DNA of 64,000 bases from Caulobacteraceae bacterium (GTDB lineage Bacteria; Pseudomonadota; Alphaproteobacteria; Caulobacterales; Caulobacteraceae). This document shows, piece after piece, positions 26,986 to 36,253 of the stretch. The notes beneath the pieces are model-generated. The model was not told where the DNA came from, did no database searches, and worked only from the letters and a program-made list of their open reading frames with translations. Within the stretch, counting starts at the first letter, position 1. Each line of letters opens with the position of its first letter. The DNA lies in the NCBI GenBank assembly GCA_947476325.1, contig CANJPZ010000002.1:186001-250000 (forward strand). The letters run 5' to 3'. The translations under genes and the position numbers were made by a program.

Positions 26986-29058
26986 ATGAAGATGACCCGT
27001 TTCCTCGCCACCACGGCCATCGCTGCCCTGGTTGGAGTTTGGGGCTTCACTGGCGCTGGCGCCGGCCAAGCCGGTCGAGCAACCGCTGCCGACAGCCAGA
27101 AGATCGATGATTTCGAGCTGCCCGACCAGAACCTGCTGGCCCATCACCTCTACAGCCTAGGTGTCGATTCCAAGGCCATCGTGCTTATCACCCAGGCGAA
27201 CGGCGATCCGCTCGTCCGCGCCAACGCCGCTGCCTACAACGCTCTGAGGAGCGCCTATGCCGGCAAGGGCGTCGAGGTGTTCATGCTCAACGCCACTGCT
27301 GGCGACAGTCGCGAGGCCATCCTCAAGGAAGCGGCCGACTATCATTACGACATGCCGGTCCTGCAAGACCTCAATCAGCTGGTCGCCGAGCAGCTGACCG
27401 TCGAGCGCACCGGCGAAGTCATCGTCGTGGACGCCAAGACCTGGGCCATCGCCTATCGCGGCCCGGTCGATGATCGCGTGACGCGCGGTTCCACGAAATC
27501 CGCCGCCACCAAAACCTACGCCAGGGACGCGATCGACGCGGTTCTGGCCGGTCAGCCGGTCAAGACCGCGCATGTTGCCGCGCCGGGCTCGCCGGTGGCC
27601 TTGCTCAACGCCAGGGGCGACAACAGCAAGATCTCCTACGTCAAGGACATCGCCCCGATCATCCAGGCCAAGTGCGTCAGCTGCCACCAGGACGGCGGCA
27701 TCGGCCCGATGACCCTGGTCAACTATGAGCAGGTGAGAGGTCATGCGTTGATGATCCGCGAAGTGCTCCGCACCAAGCGCATGCCGCCGTTCCACGCCGA
27801 TCCGCGTGTCGGCCACTTCGCCAATGACGTCAGCCTGAGCGCCGACCAGATCAAGACCCTGGTGCACTGGGTGGAAGCGGGTTCTCCCCGCGGAACCGGC
27901 GCCGACCCGCTGGGCGCCCAGACCTTCGCCGCCAAGGAGTGGCCGTTGGGCACGCCCGACGTGGTTTTGAACATCCCGGCCTTTACGATCCCGGCCACTG
28001 GCACCGTCGACTACAAGACCCCGTGGGCCGCCATGCCGGCCGATTTCGAGGACCGCTGGCTGCGCGCCTCGACCTTCAAGATCGACCAGCGCCAGGGCGT
28101 GCACCACATTCTGACCAGCTATGCGGCCAAACCGCCGGCCAGCGGCGATGTCACCCGCGGCGGCTTTGGCGGCGGCAATACGGTCGGCACCTATGCGGTG
28201 GGCGGCGATTCCTCGATGTTGCCGCCGGATTCCGGCACCCTGCTGACCAAGGGCGGCGTCCTCGGCTTCCAGATGCACTACACCTCGTTCGGCAAGGAAG
28301 TGGTCGATAACACGAAGGTCGGGCTCTATTTCTTCCCGAAAGGCGTGACGCCGACCCACATCCAACATTCGTCGGTAATCACCGATCCGAACATCGCGCT
28401 GACGCCCAATACCAACAACTGGCAGGACGTGGCCTACATTACCTTCCCGGCCGACGCGAAGCTGTTCTCGATCTTCCCGCACGCGCACTACCGTGGGCGC
28501 TCGGCCAGCGCTGAACTGCAGTATCCAGACGGCCGCAGGGAGACGATCCTGGCGGTGCCGCACTGGGACTTCAACTGGCAGGCCTGGTACACATTCCAGC
28601 AGCCGATCGACATTCCGGCCGGCACCAAGCTGGTGGCTCACATGAGCTACGACAACTCCAAGCGCAACGCGGCCAACCCCGATTCCAGCCGCACAGTGCC
28701 GTGGGGCTCGCAGTCGTGGGATGAGATGTTCTACGTGGCCTTCGACTACCAGTGGAAGGACGAGACCTCCGCCCACCGCACACCGCAGAATGACCTGGCT
28801 TTGAATACCAGCCGCAACATCGGCGTGCTGGACAAGAACCTCAACGGCAAGGTCGAAGTGGCCGAGCTCAACGGCCGACAGTTCGCGCCGATGAAGCCGC
28901 TGTTCTCGATGCTGGACCGCAACGGCGACGGGGGCCTGGACGTGACGGAACTGGCGGCCGCCACGCGTGGGCGGTCGATCAACCTTGATCCGGAGGACGG
29001 GGTTCAGGCGGCCGCGCCGGCCCCGGCGACCAGGACCTTGTCAAGGTTGGGCGGTTAG
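26986..29058 (+). CDS. Redoxin-like / cytochrome c / type-II copper monooxygenase-like / EF-hand protein, copy 1 (redoxin cysteines lost)
   Basis: This 690-residue exported protein starts with a signal peptide (MKMTRFLATTAIAALVG...). A thioredoxin-like domain (about 40-210) is followed by one haem motif CVSCH with axial-Met candidates in KRMPPFH. The large C-terminal part has the order of PHM/DBM copper monooxygenases: HH in GVHHILTSY, His in GFQMHYTSFG, HxH in FPHAHYRGRS, and Met in WDEMFYVAF. Two EF-hand loops (DKNLNGKVEVAE, DRNGDGGLDVTE) close it. Both cysteines of the redoxin domain seen in copies 2 and 3 are replaced (GDPLVR, APGSPV). ATG 26986 has GGAGA 5 bases upstream. Domain names are from motif reading; activity is unproven. 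Confidence 0.8.
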   Translation: MKMTRFLATTAIAALVGVWGFTGAGAGQAGRATAADSQKIDDFELPDQNLLAHHLYSLGVDSKAIVLITQANGDPLVRANAAAYNALRSAYAGKGVEVFMLNATAGDSREAILKEAADYHYDMPVLQDLNQLVAEQLTVERTGEVIVVDAKTWAIAYRGPVDDRVTRGSTKSAATKTYARDAIDAVLAGQPVKTAHVAAPGSPVALLNARGDNSKISYVKDIAPIIQAKCVSCHQDGGIGPMTLVNYEQVRGHALMIREVLRTKRMPPFHADPRVGHFANDVSLSADQIKTLVHWVEAGSPRGTGADPLGAQTFAAKEWPLGTPDVVLNIPAFTIPATGTVDYKTPWAAMPADFEDRWLRASTFKIDQRQGVHHILTSYAAKPPASGDVTRGGFGGGNTVGTYAVGGDSSMLPPDSGTLLTKGGVLGFQMHYTSFGKEVVDNTKVGLYFFPKGVTPTHIQHSSVITDPNIALTPNTNNWQDVAYITFPADAKLFSIFPHAHYRGRSASAELQYPDGRRETILAVPHWDFNWQAWYTFQQPIDIPAGTKLVAHMSYDNSKRNAANPDSSRTVPWGSQSWDEMFYVAFDYQWKDETSAHRTPQNDLALNTSRNIGVLDKNLNGKVEVAELNGRQFAPMKPLFSMLDRNGDGGLDVTELAAATRGRSINLDPEDGVQAAAPAPATRTLSRLGG

Positions 29059-29694
29059 TTCGAACCAACGAACGAATTCCAGCGCTGACCGATGTCGCCG
29101 TTGCGGCAGAAGTAGACAACAGGGGATGGCTGAAAGCATGCCTTCCGAACGTCGCCATTGAGTCAAAAGCGACCGCTCAGGACCCACTCCTCGACCGTCT
29201 GCTAGGGCTCGTTTTCGGTCGCGCGCTCCTGGTCCGGCAGCGGACATTGGCTGGCGTGGTGTCAACGGTCGGGCGCTCCCCCGTGGGGCACAAAAGCCCC
29301 CTCGCGTATGACGCATCAGGCCCTTGCGCGCCGGGCGTTTCGCCCCTCACGCTGGTCTGATGCGAAAATCCGCCAGTCAGGTTTGCCGTTCCGGTCGCGC
29401 GAACACCCACCAGGATGCGCCGGGCTGCCGGCGATCTGCCGAGACCTGCCGGAACCCGACACGAAACCTGCCCCGGCCTGTCGGAAAACGGCCTGATGCT
29501 GACAGCATTCAACGCTCCGGCGCCCGGCCCATTTTTCGAAATCCCTTGCAGGGTAAGGGCTCGCCTCTCTCTTTCCACCGCGCGACTGTCATCAAATCGC
29601 GAAAAAAGCTGAAAATGCTGACACTTTCGCACTCGCATGCCCGGCGACAGGCCCCGCCCGCGGGCGCTAGGATGGGCAACGATTCGAGTCATAC
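29059..29694 (+). promoter_or_regulatory. Long non-coding region upstream of parC
   Basis: This 636-bp stretch has no credible gene. The possible readings on both strands lack start signals and normal codon use. It holds a small hairpin (GGGGC at 29284-29288, GCCCC at 29296-29300) and an 11-bp near-palindrome TGCTGACAGCA (about 29496-29506). Four blocks are shared with the region upstream of tmk: GCGTATGAC (29304-29312), CTTGCGCGCC (29323-29332), AAAATCCGCCA (29365-29375), and the 27-bp element at 29597-29623. It is probably the control region of parC and may encode a small RNA. Confidence 0.5.
29597..29623 (+). promoter_or_regulatory. 27-bp element shared with the tmk upstream region
   Basis: The element starts TCGC, then AAAAAAGCTGA, then AATGCTGA, with single variable bases between these blocks. 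24 of 27 positions agree with the copy at 41782-41808. It contains two direct GCTGA units 9 bp apart, one helical turn short by about one base. It ends 71 bp before the parC start and reads in the direction of parC. The binding protein is unknown. Confidence 0.6.
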
Positions 29695-31941
29695 ATGAAC
29701 GCCCTTGTCCCACCGCCGGAAGATGGCGGCCGCATCATCGACGAACCGCTGTCCGAGGCCCTGTCCCGGCGGTACCTGGCCTATGCCCTGTCGACGATCA
29801 GCTCGCGGGCCCTGCCGGACGTGCGCGATGGTCTGAAACCCGTCCAGCGGCGCGTGCTCTACGCCATGAGCCGCATGAAGCTCGGCTCAAAGGGCGCGGC
29901 CCGCAAATGCGCCAAGGTCGTGGGCGACGTCATGGGCGGCTTTCACCCCCACGGCGACCAGTCGATCTATGACGCCCTGGTGCGCCTGACCCAGGAGTTC
30001 GCCCAGCGCTATCCGCTGGTCGACGGCCAGGGCAACTTCGGCAACATCGACGGCGATAACGCCGCGGCCATGCGCTACACCGAGTGCCGCCTGACCGAGG
30101 CGGCCGAGCTGCTGCTCGACGGCCTCGACGAGGAAGCGGTCGACTTCAAGCCCACCTATGACGGCGGCGATGAAGAGCCCGTCGTCCTGCCCTCCGGCTT
30201 TCCCAATCTGCTGGCCAACGGCTCCACCGGCATCGCTGTGGGCATGGCGACCTCCATCCCGCCCCACAACGCCGGCGAGCTGATCGACGCCTGCCTGCTG
30301 CTGCTGGAGCGGCCCGAGGCCACCACGGCCGACCTGATGGAGCGCGTGCAGGGCCCCGATTATCCGACCGGCGGCGTCATCGTCGAAGACCGCGCCTCGT
30401 TGCTGCAGACCTACGAGACGGGCAGGGGGGCGGTGCGCACCCGCGCCCGCTGGACGAAGGAAGACACCGGCCGCGGCGGCTGGCGCATCGTCGTCACCGA
30501 GGTGCCCTACCAGGTGCGCAAGGCGGATCTGATCGAGGCCCTGGCCGACCTGATCGACAACAAGAAAGCCCCGCTGCTGGGCGATGTGCGCGACGAGAGC
30601 GCCGAGGACGTACGCCTCGTGCTCGAACCCAAGACCCGCAACATCGAGCCCGAAGTGCTGATGGAGAGCCTGTTCAAGCTCTCGGCGCTCGAGACCCGTT
30701 TCTCGGTCAACATGAACGTGCTGGATGCGCGCGGCACGCCGGGCGTCATGGGGCTGAAGGCGCTGTTGCGCGCGTTCCTCGATCACCGCCGCGAGGTGCT
30801 GATCCGCCGGGCCCGCTTCCGCCTGGGCAAGATCGAGGCGCGCCTGCACATCCTCGAAGGCCTGCTGATCGTCTTCCTCAATCTCGATGAAGTCATCCGC
30901 ATCGTCCGCTACGAGGAAGAGCCCAAGGCCCGCCTGATCGAGGTCTTCGCGCTCACCGACATCCAGGCCGAGGCCATCCTCAACACCCGTCTGCGCCAGC
31001 TGGCCAAACTGGAAGAGATGGAGCTGCGCCGCGAACATGCGGCCCTGGCCGAGGAACGCGACGGCATCGTCGCCCTGCTGGCGTCCGAAAAGCAGCAGTG
31101 GAAGCTGGTCGGCTCGGGCCTGCGCCATGTGCGCGATGTGCTGGGCGCCGGCACGGCGCTTGGCCGCCGCCGCACCAGCTTTGCCGACGCGCCCGACGTC
31201 GACGCGACCGCCGCCGTCGAGGCCATGATCGCCCGCGAGCCGATCACCGTCATCCTCTCCGAACGCGGCTGGATCCGCGCCGCCAGGGGCAAGGTCGACG
31301 ATCCGTCCGAACTGAAGTTCAAGGAAGGCGACAAGCTGGCCGCCATTGTTCCAGCGGAAACAACGGATAAACTGATTATCTTCGCGTCGGACGGCCGGTT
31401 CTTTACGCTGGCCTGCGACAAGCTTCCCGGGGCCCGGGGCCACGGCGAGCCGGTGCGCCTGATGATCGATCTGGACGACAAGACCGACATCATCGACGTC
31501 TTCGCCTACAAGCCGGGCCGCAAGCGCGTGGTGGCCTCCAGGTCCGGCTACGGCTTCCTGCTGCCCGAGGACGAGACCCTGTCGTCCCGCAAGGCCGGCA
31601 AGCAGGTCATGAATGTTGACGGGACCAAGGCCCTTGTCTGCCTGGAAGCCCAGGGCGACCACCTGGCGGTGATCGGCGATAACGGCAAGATCCTGGCCTT
31701 CCCCCTGGCTGAACTGCCCGAGATGCCCCGCGGCAAGGGCGTCAAGCTGCAGGCCTACCGCGAGGGCGGCCTGCGTGACGCTGTGGTGTTCAACGAGGCC
31801 GCCGGCGTGGCGACCGTCGATACGGCCGGCCGCACCCGCGTCTGGGACGAATGGCGCGAATGGCTGGGCCGGCGCGCCGGGGCAGGGCGCATCGCCCCCC
31901 GGGGCTTTCCCACCAGCAAGCGGTTCCGGCCGAAGTCGTGA
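29695..31941 (+). CDS. parC: DNA topoisomerase IV subunit A (ParC)
   Basis: The 748-residue protein cuts and rejoins DNA to decatenate chromosomes, with ParE. The N terminus has the ParC form [37 protein letters not shown]-like order and the quinolone region [17 protein letters not shown]. The active tyrosine is Tyr128 in [11 protein letters not shown]. The C-terminal beta-pinwheel is shorter and lacks the GyrA box, which supports ParC over GyrA. Codon use and start are typical. Its TGA overlaps a possible GTG start of the next gene by 4 bp. Confidence 0.93.
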   Translation: MNALVPPPEDGGRIIDEPLSEALSRRYLAYALSTISSRALPDVRDGLKPVQRRVLYAMSRMKLGSKGAARKCAKVVGDVMGGFHPHGDQSIYDALVRLTQEFAQRYPLVDGQGNFGNIDGDNAAAMRYTECRLTEAAELLLDGLDEEAVDFKPTYDGGDEEPVVLPSGFPNLLANGSTGIAVGMATSIPPHNAGELIDACLLLLERPEATTADLMERVQGPDYPTGGVIVEDRASLLQTYETGRGAVRTRARWTKEDTGRGGWRIVVTEVPYQVRKADLIEALADLIDNKKAPLLGDVRDESAEDVRLVLEPKTRNIEPEVLMESLFKLSALETRFSVNMNVLDARGTPGVMGLKALLRAFLDHRREVLIRRARFRLGKIEARLHILEGLLIVFLNLDEVIRIVRYEEEPKARLIEVFALTDIQAEAILNTRLRQLAKLEEMELRREHAALAEERDGIVALLASEKQQWKLVGSGLRHVRDVLGAGTALGRRRTSFADAPDVDATAAVEAMIAREPITVILSERGWIRAARGKVDDPSELKFKEGDKLAAIVPAETTDKLIIFASDGRFFTLACDKLPGARGHGEPVRLMIDLDDKTDIIDVFAYKPGRKRVVASRSGYGFLLPEDETLSSRKAGKQVMNVDGTKALVCLEAQGDHLAVIGDNGKILAFPLAELPEMPRGKGVKLQAYREGGLRDAVVFNEAAGVATVDTAGRTRVWDEWREWLGRRAGAGRIAPRGFPTSKRFRPKS

Positions 31942-31946
31942 AGCCT

Positions 31947-32513
31947 ATGACAAAGACCTTGTGGAAGATCGCCCTGATCCTGGTGGCGATCCCGGTCCTG
32001 GCCATGGCCGCCATCGTCGCCGACGGCCTGACCGACAACCTGCGCAAGGCCGATGTCGCCATCGTGCTGGGCAACACCATCGACGCCGACGGCACGCCGT
32101 CGCCGTGGCTCGAGGCCAGGCTCGAGCGCACCGCCGAACTCTACAAGGCCGGTCTGTTCGACAATGTCATCGTCAGCGGCGGCCCCGAAACCAATGGCTA
32201 CGACGAGGCCAGCATCATGCGCACCTACCTGATCATGCACGGCATTTCCGAAGGCCTGATCACGGTCGACAGCAAGGGTGTCAACACCATGGCCACGGCC
32301 CGCAACGCCGCGGTGACCATGAAGGCCAACGGCTGGAACAGCGCCATGGTGATCAGCCAGTACTACCACATCACCCGCGCCCGCTTTGCCCTGAAAGCCC
32401 TGGGGGTGCGGACCGTCTATTCAGCCCATGCCCATCGCTTCGAGGCCCACGACCTGTTCGCCATCCCGCGCGAGCTGGCCGCCAACATCAGCTACCGCTG
32501 GCGTCTGCGCTAG
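31947..32513 (+). CDS. YdcF family (DUF218) membrane-anchored protein
   Basis: The 188-residue protein has an N-terminal membrane anchor (about 5-25, KIALILVAIPVLAMAAIVADG). A DUF218/YdcF-type Rossmann domain follows: ADVAIVLGNTIDADGTPSPWLEARL, VIVSGG, and ARNAAVTM. Family members are linked to envelope processes such as SanA-type vancomycin exclusion. Function is not established. ATG at 31947 is taken as start; GTG at 31938 (VKP extension) overlaps the parC stop and is an alternative. The gene ends 26 bp inside the 3' end of the convergent glycosyltransferase gene. Confidence 0.8.
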   Translation: MTKTLWKIALILVAIPVLAMAAIVADGLTDNLRKADVAIVLGNTIDADGTPSPWLEARLERTAELYKAGLFDNVIVSGGPETNGYDEASIMRTYLIMHGISEGLITVDSKGVNTMATARNAAVTMKANGWNSAMVISQYYHITRARFALKALGVRTVYSAHAHRFEAHDLFAIPRELAANISYRWRLR

Positions 32514-34056
32514 CCAGGGCCCGGGTCATGGGAACCCAGATGGCCAGGGTCCCGCCACGGTAGGGCTTGACCTCGGTGTAGGGCCCGCCACGGGGCTGGC
32601 GGCGGGCCATCTCGATGACGATGCCGTCCGGGTGGGTCGCTCGCCAGACGGGCGCCTGGGCCAGGGTGATCTCATCGATGGGCTTCGTCAGCCGGGCCGT
32701 GAAGCCGAACTCGCCCGAGTAGGCCCCGATCACCGCCATGGGGGCTTCAGGCTGGCTCTGGAGCCGCCTGGCGACCCAGGCGATGTCCTGGGGCGCTACT
32801 GTCCCGGTCAGGCAGGCCAGATGCACCGCCAGGAACACCGCGACCGATGCCGCAAGCCCGCTCGGTCCGACCCGCGCCCTGAGGAACCATACGCCCGCGG
32901 CCGCCGCGATCAGCAACAGCCCGGGCCAGACCGCAACCGGCGCGCCAACCACTTTCGGCATAAAGTGCAGGGCCAGGGTGATGACGCCGAGCCCCGCCAG
33001 GACGGGCGCGAACAGCACCTCGCGATTCGGCTCGGCCGGCAGAACGGTCAGGCCCGCAAACCCGATGGCCAGCAAAGGTATGGCCGGCAGGACGTAGTGG
33101 ATCTGCTTGCTGGAGATCAGACTGAAGATCAGGAACGTTGCCCCGGCCACGATCCAGCACAGGCGCAGCATGCGGCGCTCGTCGCCCCTGATGCGGTCAA
33201 GCACCCCCGCCCAGAACCCGCGGCTCAGCCACCAGGGGAACAGCATGACGGGCGCCAGGGCGACGAAGAACCAGATCGGCCGCTTGTGCGTAAAGGCGTT
33301 GGCCACGCGGCCGGCGGTCTGTCCGACCAGCAGACGCTGACCATAGGCCTCGCCGCCGGCGTGGGCCGCGTTCAGCGCCCAGGTCAGCCCGATGACCGCG
33401 CCGATGGCCAGGCTCGCCGCAACGCCGGCGTACCACAATGTCCAGCGCTGCGGCCGCGGCGCCCACAGCGGCGCCAGCAGGGCCGCCGGCAAGAGGTGGA
33501 TAAGGATCACCGGACCCTTGGTCAGAACGCCGAACCCGATCGCCAGCCCGGCTACGGCAAAGCCCCGGACCAGATGTCCTTTCGAGGCGTCCACCAGCCC
33601 GACCAGACCGACCAGCGCCACACTGGTCAAAAGCGCATCGAACATGGTCAGCGACCCGAAGATCGCAAAGGCCGTCACGCCGACCGCGACATAGCCTGCG
33701 CGGTCGGCGATGGCGCTGCCGCCGATCTCCCGCCCCAGGACGCCGGTAAGCCAGACAGAGACGGGAAAGAACAGGGCAGGGGTGAGACGCCCCCAGAACT
33801 CGCTAGCACCGGTGATCGACCAGACCAGGTTGATCAGCCAGAACAGCAGCGGCGGCTTGTCGTTATAGGGCTGGCCGTTCAGGTGTGAGACCAGCCAGTC
33901 ATGCCCCTGGAACATCTCCCACGAGACCGTCAGGTAGCGCGTCTCGTCGATGGGAATGAGCGGCCGCGACACAATGCCGATCAGCACCAGGCCCAGCGCG
34001 ATCAGCGCCGGCGCGATCCTGTGCAGACGTCCGGACAATCCCGCAGGCAGGTTCAC
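32488..34056 (-). CDS. ArnT-like GT39-family glycosyltransferase
   Basis: The 522-residue integral membrane protein has about eleven hydrophobic helices. The first loop carries IPIDETRYLTVSWEMFQ, the Asp-Glu motif of the ArnT/PMT superfamily, followed by NDKPPLLFWL. Such enzymes use polyprenyl-phosphate sugars to modify lipid A or proteins at the periplasmic face. It lies with an LABN-domain protein and a GT2 glycosyltransferase, overlapping by 4 bp, which matches an ArnC/ArnE/ArnT-like trio. The sugar is unknown. Confidence 0.85.
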   Translation of the reverse strand: MNLPAGLSGRLHRIAPALIALGLVLIGIVSRPLIPIDETRYLTVSWEMFQGHDWLVSHLNGQPYNDKPPLLFWLINLVWSITGASEFWGRLTPALFFPVSVWLTGVLGREIGGSAIADRAGYVAVGVTAFAIFGSLTMFDALLTSVALVGLVGLVDASKGHLVRGFAVAGLAIGFGVLTKGPVILIHLLPAALLAPLWAPRPQRWTLWYAGVAASLAIGAVIGLTWALNAAHAGGEAYGQRLLVGQTAGRVANAFTHKRPIWFFVALAPVMLFPWWLSRGFWAGVLDRIRGDERRMLRLCWIVAGATFLIFSLISSKQIHYVLPAIPLLAIGFAGLTVLPAEPNREVLFAPVLAGLGVITLALHFMPKVVGAPVAVWPGLLLIAAAAGVWFLRARVGPSGLAASVAVFLAVHLACLTGTVAPQDIAWVARRLQSQPEAPMAVIGAYSGEFGFTARLTKPIDEITLAQAPVWRATHPDGIVIEMARRQPRGGPYTEVKPYRGGTLAIWVPMTRALASADASGS

Positions 34057-34343
34057 TTGACCTCGAGTCCAGGATCAGTGTGGCGATAGCTGAGCACCAA
34101 ATTGCGAATATAGATCAACAGGCCGAAGCCCTGGCCCAACGAGATCACCGGGTCCTTGCGGATCAGGGCATATGTGAACAGGATCGCACCGCCAATCAGC
34201 GACAGCCACCAGAACGCCAGAGGCACAACGCTGTGCTTGGCCTTCTCGCTGGCCAGCCACTGAATAATGAACCGGCTGGTGAAAGCCGCCTGGCCCAGAA
34301 AGCCGAACAGGGCCAGAGGCGTCAGAAAGTGGGTCAGGTTCAT
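34053..34343 (-). CDS. Lipid-A-biosynthesis N-terminal domain (LABN) protein
   Basis: The 96-residue protein has three hydrophobic helices. The patterns LGQAAFTSRFIIQWLASEKAKHSVVPLAFW and SLIGGAILFTYALIRKDPVISLGQ identify the LABN domain, listed here only in part. The protein resembles small flippase-like partners of ArnT enzymes. It is coupled by 4-bp overlaps to the GT2 gene upstream and to the GT39 gene downstream, so the three likely act on one lipid-linked sugar. Confidence 0.85.
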   Translation of the reverse strand: MNLTHFLTPLALFGFLGQAAFTSRFIIQWLASEKAKHSVVPLAFWWLSLIGGAILFTYALIRKDPVISLGQGFGLLIYIRNLVLSYRHTDPGLEVK

Positions 34344-35092
34344 TCGACGATCTCCGGGCGCTTAGCGCGCGATTGCAGCCAGGCCACGCCCATGATGTCG
34401 ACGATGCCGACCCACAAGCGGTCCCATGTACCGTATTTCGAAACACCCGCCGAGCGGTGGCGATGCTCAACCGGCGCGCTGACGACGCCATATCCTTCGC
34501 GCAGCATCATAGCTGGCAGGAAACGATGCTGGTGATCGAACCATGGCAGCCGCAGATAGGCCTCACGGTCAAAAACCTTCAGGCCGCAACCCGTATCAGG
34601 GGTGGAATCGCGCAACAGCCGAGAGCGGACGCCATTGGCGATCTTCGATGATATGCGTTTGATCCAGGTGTCGCGACGCTTGACCCGCTGGCCGGCAATC
34701 ATCCGCAGGGCCGGATAGCCTGACCGGAATGCTGCAAGCATGGCCGGGATGTCCGCAGGGTCGTTCTGGCCGTCGCCATCTAGGGTGGCGACGATCTGAC
34801 CGCGCGCAGCCGTTACACCGGTCCGAACGCCGGCGCTTTGGCCACAACTGACGCGGTGGCGAACCACAACCAACCTGGCACCGGCTTTCTGCCTGGCCGC
34901 GAGAACCTCGAGCATGTTGTCCGTCGAGCCATCATCGACAACGATGATCTCATAGGCTTCGCGCCCGTCCAGCGCCGCCGTGATTTCGTCGATGAGCGGA
35001 CCGATGGCTTCGGACTCGTTCTTGGCGGCGATCACCACCGAAACGGCGGGGACCGGGTCTTTCGCTCGTGCGGGTGTCTTCGATTGGGTCAC
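34340..35092 (-). CDS. GT2-family glycosyltransferase (DPM1/ArnC-like)
   Basis: This protein of about 250 residues has a GT-A fold: VSVVIAAKNESEAIGPLI at the N terminus, YEIIVVDDGSTD (nucleotide-sugar binding) and ATLDGDGQNDP, with the DxD-type metal site. The later TPDTGCGLKVFDREAY is typical of polyprenyl-phosphate glycosyltransferases. It probably charges undecaprenyl phosphate with a sugar for the GT39 enzyme. Start is uncertain: GTG 35092 is preferred, TTG 35119 is possible. No transmembrane segments are obvious. Confidence 0.85.
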   Translation of the reverse strand: MTQSKTPARAKDPVPAVSVVIAAKNESEAIGPLIDEITAALDGREAYEIIVVDDGSTDNMLEVLAARQKAGARLVVVRHRVSCGQSAGVRTGVTAARGQIVATLDGDGQNDPADIPAMLAAFRSGYPALRMIAGQRVKRRDTWIKRISSKIANGVRSRLLRDSTPDTGCGLKVFDREAYLRLPWFDHQHRFLPAMMLREGYGVVSAPVEHRHRSAGVSKYGTWDRLWVGIVDIMGVAWLQSRAKRPEIVE

Positions 35093-35154
35093 GAGGCCGC
35101 CTATACACAGTCGCGCCAAGGCGCGTCACGCCCGAACGCGCGGGAACGATAAAA

Positions 35155-35565
35155 CTAATCGACGCAGAGGCCGCCGGCGACCTTTCCGTCCTCAACCAGA
35201 TTGAAACAGCCGCAGGGATCGCTTTCAGCCTGACAGCGGCCGGTCACCGGTGCGCCGTTCGCGGACTTGCCGGTATCCAGACAGCGCCCCTGGCAATCAG
35301 CCTTGCCTCTGCATGCCTTTCCTGCGTCCGGATAAGGCACCACGCACATCTGGGTGCGGGACCGGCATACCGCCCGCACCTGACCGCCACGCGCCTGACA
35401 CCCGGCAAGGTCCGGGACAGGGGCCTGCGAAATTCCACCGCGAGCACTGATCGCAGGCGGCGTCACAGGACTGGCGACCGGCTCAGCAACCGACTGGGCG
35501 CAGGCCGCCAGAAGCATGACCGCGACCGCCGCAGCGCGAACAAGGGGATGGGAGAGTTTGGACAT
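35155..35565 (-). CDS. Cysteine-rich lipoprotein, function unknown
   Basis: The 136-residue protein has a lipoprotein signal (about 1-22) ending in the lipobox LLAAC. The mature part has a Pro/Ala-rich linker and ten or more cysteines (CQARGGQVRAVC, MCVVPYPDAGKACRGKADCQGRC, CGCFNLVEDG). The Cys pattern suggests disulfide-bonded modules or metal binding. ATG at 35565 (MSKLSHP) gives a normal signal peptide; an upstream ATG adds three residues. No known family was recognised. Confidence 0.65.
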   Translation of the reverse strand: MSKLSHPLVRAAAVAVMLLAACAQSVAEPVASPVTPPAISARGGISQAPVPDLAGCQARGGQVRAVCRSRTQMCVVPYPDAGKACRGKADCQGRCLDTGKSANGAPVTGRCQAESDPCGCFNLVEDGKVAGGLCVD

Positions 35566-35629
35566 GATCCACAAAGCCCGCGCTGGAGGATGTTATCAGT
35601 CTAGCCGGCCCATTGTGGCTAAACGCAGG

Positions 35630-36253
35630 TCAAGGCACCAGCAGCATCACTACGGCCGCCAAAGCGGCCAGGCTGGCGCCGGTAAGGATCAGGCTGGTCT
35701 TTAGGCGAAAACGAAGGCTGAAGAACAGGATATAGCCCAGGATCGAGAGGACCAGCACGACGTAAGCCGTTGCATCGATGACGAACCGCCAGGCTCCACC
35801 GCTGTTCTTGCCGCGGTGAAGGTCCATCATCAGACCGTTGAACGAGGCGCGGGTCGTTCGCACCTGGGCCTTGCCAGTCGCCAGATCGATCGTCACGTCG
35901 CTCGTGCCCTTGGGTCCATCAAAGCGGATGATGGCCTGATCGCCATCCACGTCACCGGTGCCGTATGCGCCTGGAAGACTGGTCTTGGCGGCGATCAACC
36001 GTCCGAGGGCCCGCGCCGGCTCAGAGGCAGTCTTGGCGGTCGCAATGTCCGCCGGTGTCAGGGTTACGCTGACCTCAGCTTCACGTGGTTTGTAGGACTC
36101 GAACCACTCGGGATGGTTCAGGAGCACACCGGTAAGCGAGAAGAAGATCAGGGCGATGAATGCAAACGCCGAAAAATAGGCGTGGAGCATCCGGGTCGTT
36201 CGATAGAAATCGCCCTTGTTGAAGGCTGGACGATCCGCTTTGGCCTTGCTCAT
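35630..36253 (-). CDS. PepSY-associated transmembrane protein
   Basis: The 207-residue protein has a helix near the N terminus (HAYFSAFAFIALIFFSLTGVLLNHPEWF), a periplasmic domain of about 110 residues and two C-terminal helices. The arrangement fits PepSY-type iron-reductase-like or flavin-linked electron-transfer proteins. These often sit with ApbE, as here. It overlaps the ApbE-DUF2271 gene stop by 4 bp. It may carry electrons to a periplasmic flavin or iron site; this is inferred from context. Confidence 0.75.
   Translation of the reverse strand: MSKAKADRPAFNKGDFYRTTRMLHAYFSAFAFIALIFFSLTGVLLNHPEWFESYKPREAEVSVTLTPADIATAKTASEPARALGRLIAAKTSLPGAYGTGDVDGDQAIIRFDGPKGTSDVTIDLATGKAQVRTTRASFNGLMMDLHRGKNSGGAWRFVIDATAYVVLVLSILGYILFFSLRFRLKTSLILTGASLAALAAVVMLLVP

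Noticed and set aside
27157-28776. Long minus-strand open frame opposite copper protein copy 1 (about 540 codons)
   Set aside because: It is the antisense of a gene with clear domains and is rich in Asp/Arg/Val/Gly, as expected for a mirror frame; similar mirrors occur opposite copies 2 and 3.
29177-29713. Open frames on both strands in the parC upstream region, e.g. 178 codons on the minus strand
   Set aside because: No ribosome-binding site, no recognisable domain and composition typical of GC-rich chance frames; shared non-coding blocks explain the region better.
29887-31662. Minus-strand open frame of about 590 codons opposite parC
   Set aside because: Mirror frame of parC with no family resemblance or start signal.
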